Assembly (NCBI GenBank): GCA_043196285.1
Contig: JBBYJL010000078.1
Span: forward strand, 1-5,220
From: JAKAFX01 sp043196285
GTDB lineage: Archaea; Thermoplasmatota; Thermoplasmata; Thermoplasmatales; Thermoplasmataceae
Direction of reading: 5' to 3'
DNA length: 5,220 nucleotides
Of the stretch, positions 5,159-5,220 are shown one piece after another. Within the stretch, counting starts at the first letter, position 1. The number at the start of each line of letters is the position of its first letter. The notes beneath the pieces were generated by a model, which was given only the letters and a program-made list of their open reading frames with translations, had not been told where the DNA came from and ran no database searches. A program made the translations under genes and the position numbers.

Positions 5159-5220
5159 ATGAAACAAGCAGTCAGACAGTATAATGGAAAAAACGCAGAT
5201 CCGGAGAAAGTTGGCCAGCT
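5159..5220 (+). CDS. Start of an unrecognised gene (runs off right edge)
   Basis: The ATG at 5159 opens a frame that remains open for all 20 complete codons to the window edge. The visible N terminus begins MKQAVRQYNGKNADPEK and is hydrophilic with a basic start; it shows no signal peptide, membrane helix or familiar motif, and I cannot name the product. The start is supported by the TATA box about 23 nt upstream and not by any Shine-Dalgarno motif. A competing ATG at 5184 in another frame (MEKTQIRRK) is also open to the edge but lacks a promoter at the right distance; the ATG at 5151 ends in a stop after 11 codons. The gene is divergent from the RHH-like gene and may share regulation with it. 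Confidence 0.45.
   Translation, partial: MKQAVRQYNGKNADPEKVGQ

Noticed and set aside
1..5220. CRISPR arrays, insertion sequences, integrase or attachment sites, rRNA.
   Set aside because: No regularly spaced repeats, transposase-like frames, long terminal inverted repeats or rRNA-like sequence were seen on either strand.

Overview
The window looks like chromosomal DNA from an archaeon of the Thermoplasmatales or a close relative. The strongest evidence is a 20S proteasome beta subunit that matches, from memory, the Thermoplasma acidophilum protein in length (211 aa), in its eight-residue propeptide and along most of its sequence. Supporting signs are an archaeal CPSF-type ribonuclease (aCPSF1/FttA), archaeal TATA-box promoters, several apparently leaderless genes and a moderately AT-rich composition with short intergenic gaps. 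No mobile element, CRISPR array, rRNA or convincing tRNA is present.

Layout, left to right. (1) 1-224, minus: N-terminal part of a major-facilitator-type membrane transporter running off the left edge. (2) 225-394: intergenic DNA with a 9-bp inverted repeat and a doubled CATGCATG palindrome just behind the aCPSF1 stop. (3) 395-2314 and 2357-2992, minus: a psmB-aCPSF1 operon with psmB first, a 30- to 42-nt gap and Shine-Dalgarno-like motifs before both genes. (4) 2993-3231: divergent promoter region. (5) 3232-3654, plus: a two-CBS-domain protein, best read as leaderless and starting about 100 bp inside its longest open frame. (6) 3660-4298 and 4319-4828, minus: a two-gene unit whose first gene encodes a ribbon-helix-helix-like protein with four ~22-residue repeats at its C terminus, and whose second gene encodes a stand-alone DEDDy 3'-5' exonuclease related to the proofreading domain of family B DNA polymerases. 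Its end faces the CBS gene with only 5 nt between stop codons. (7) 4829-5158: a long divergent intergenic region. (8) 5159-5220, plus: the first codons of an unrecognised gene that leaves the window.

Functionally, the psmB-aCPSF1 pair joins protein degradation with RNA 3'-end formation and transcription termination, a linkage known from several other archaea. The CBS protein is probably an adenosine-nucleotide sensor with an unknown partner. The least familiar part is the RHH/repeat gene plus exonuclease. An imperfect inverted repeat brackets the putative TATA box of that unit, which would fit autoregulation by the RHH protein. This is inference, and no defence or mobile function can be shown from sequence alone.
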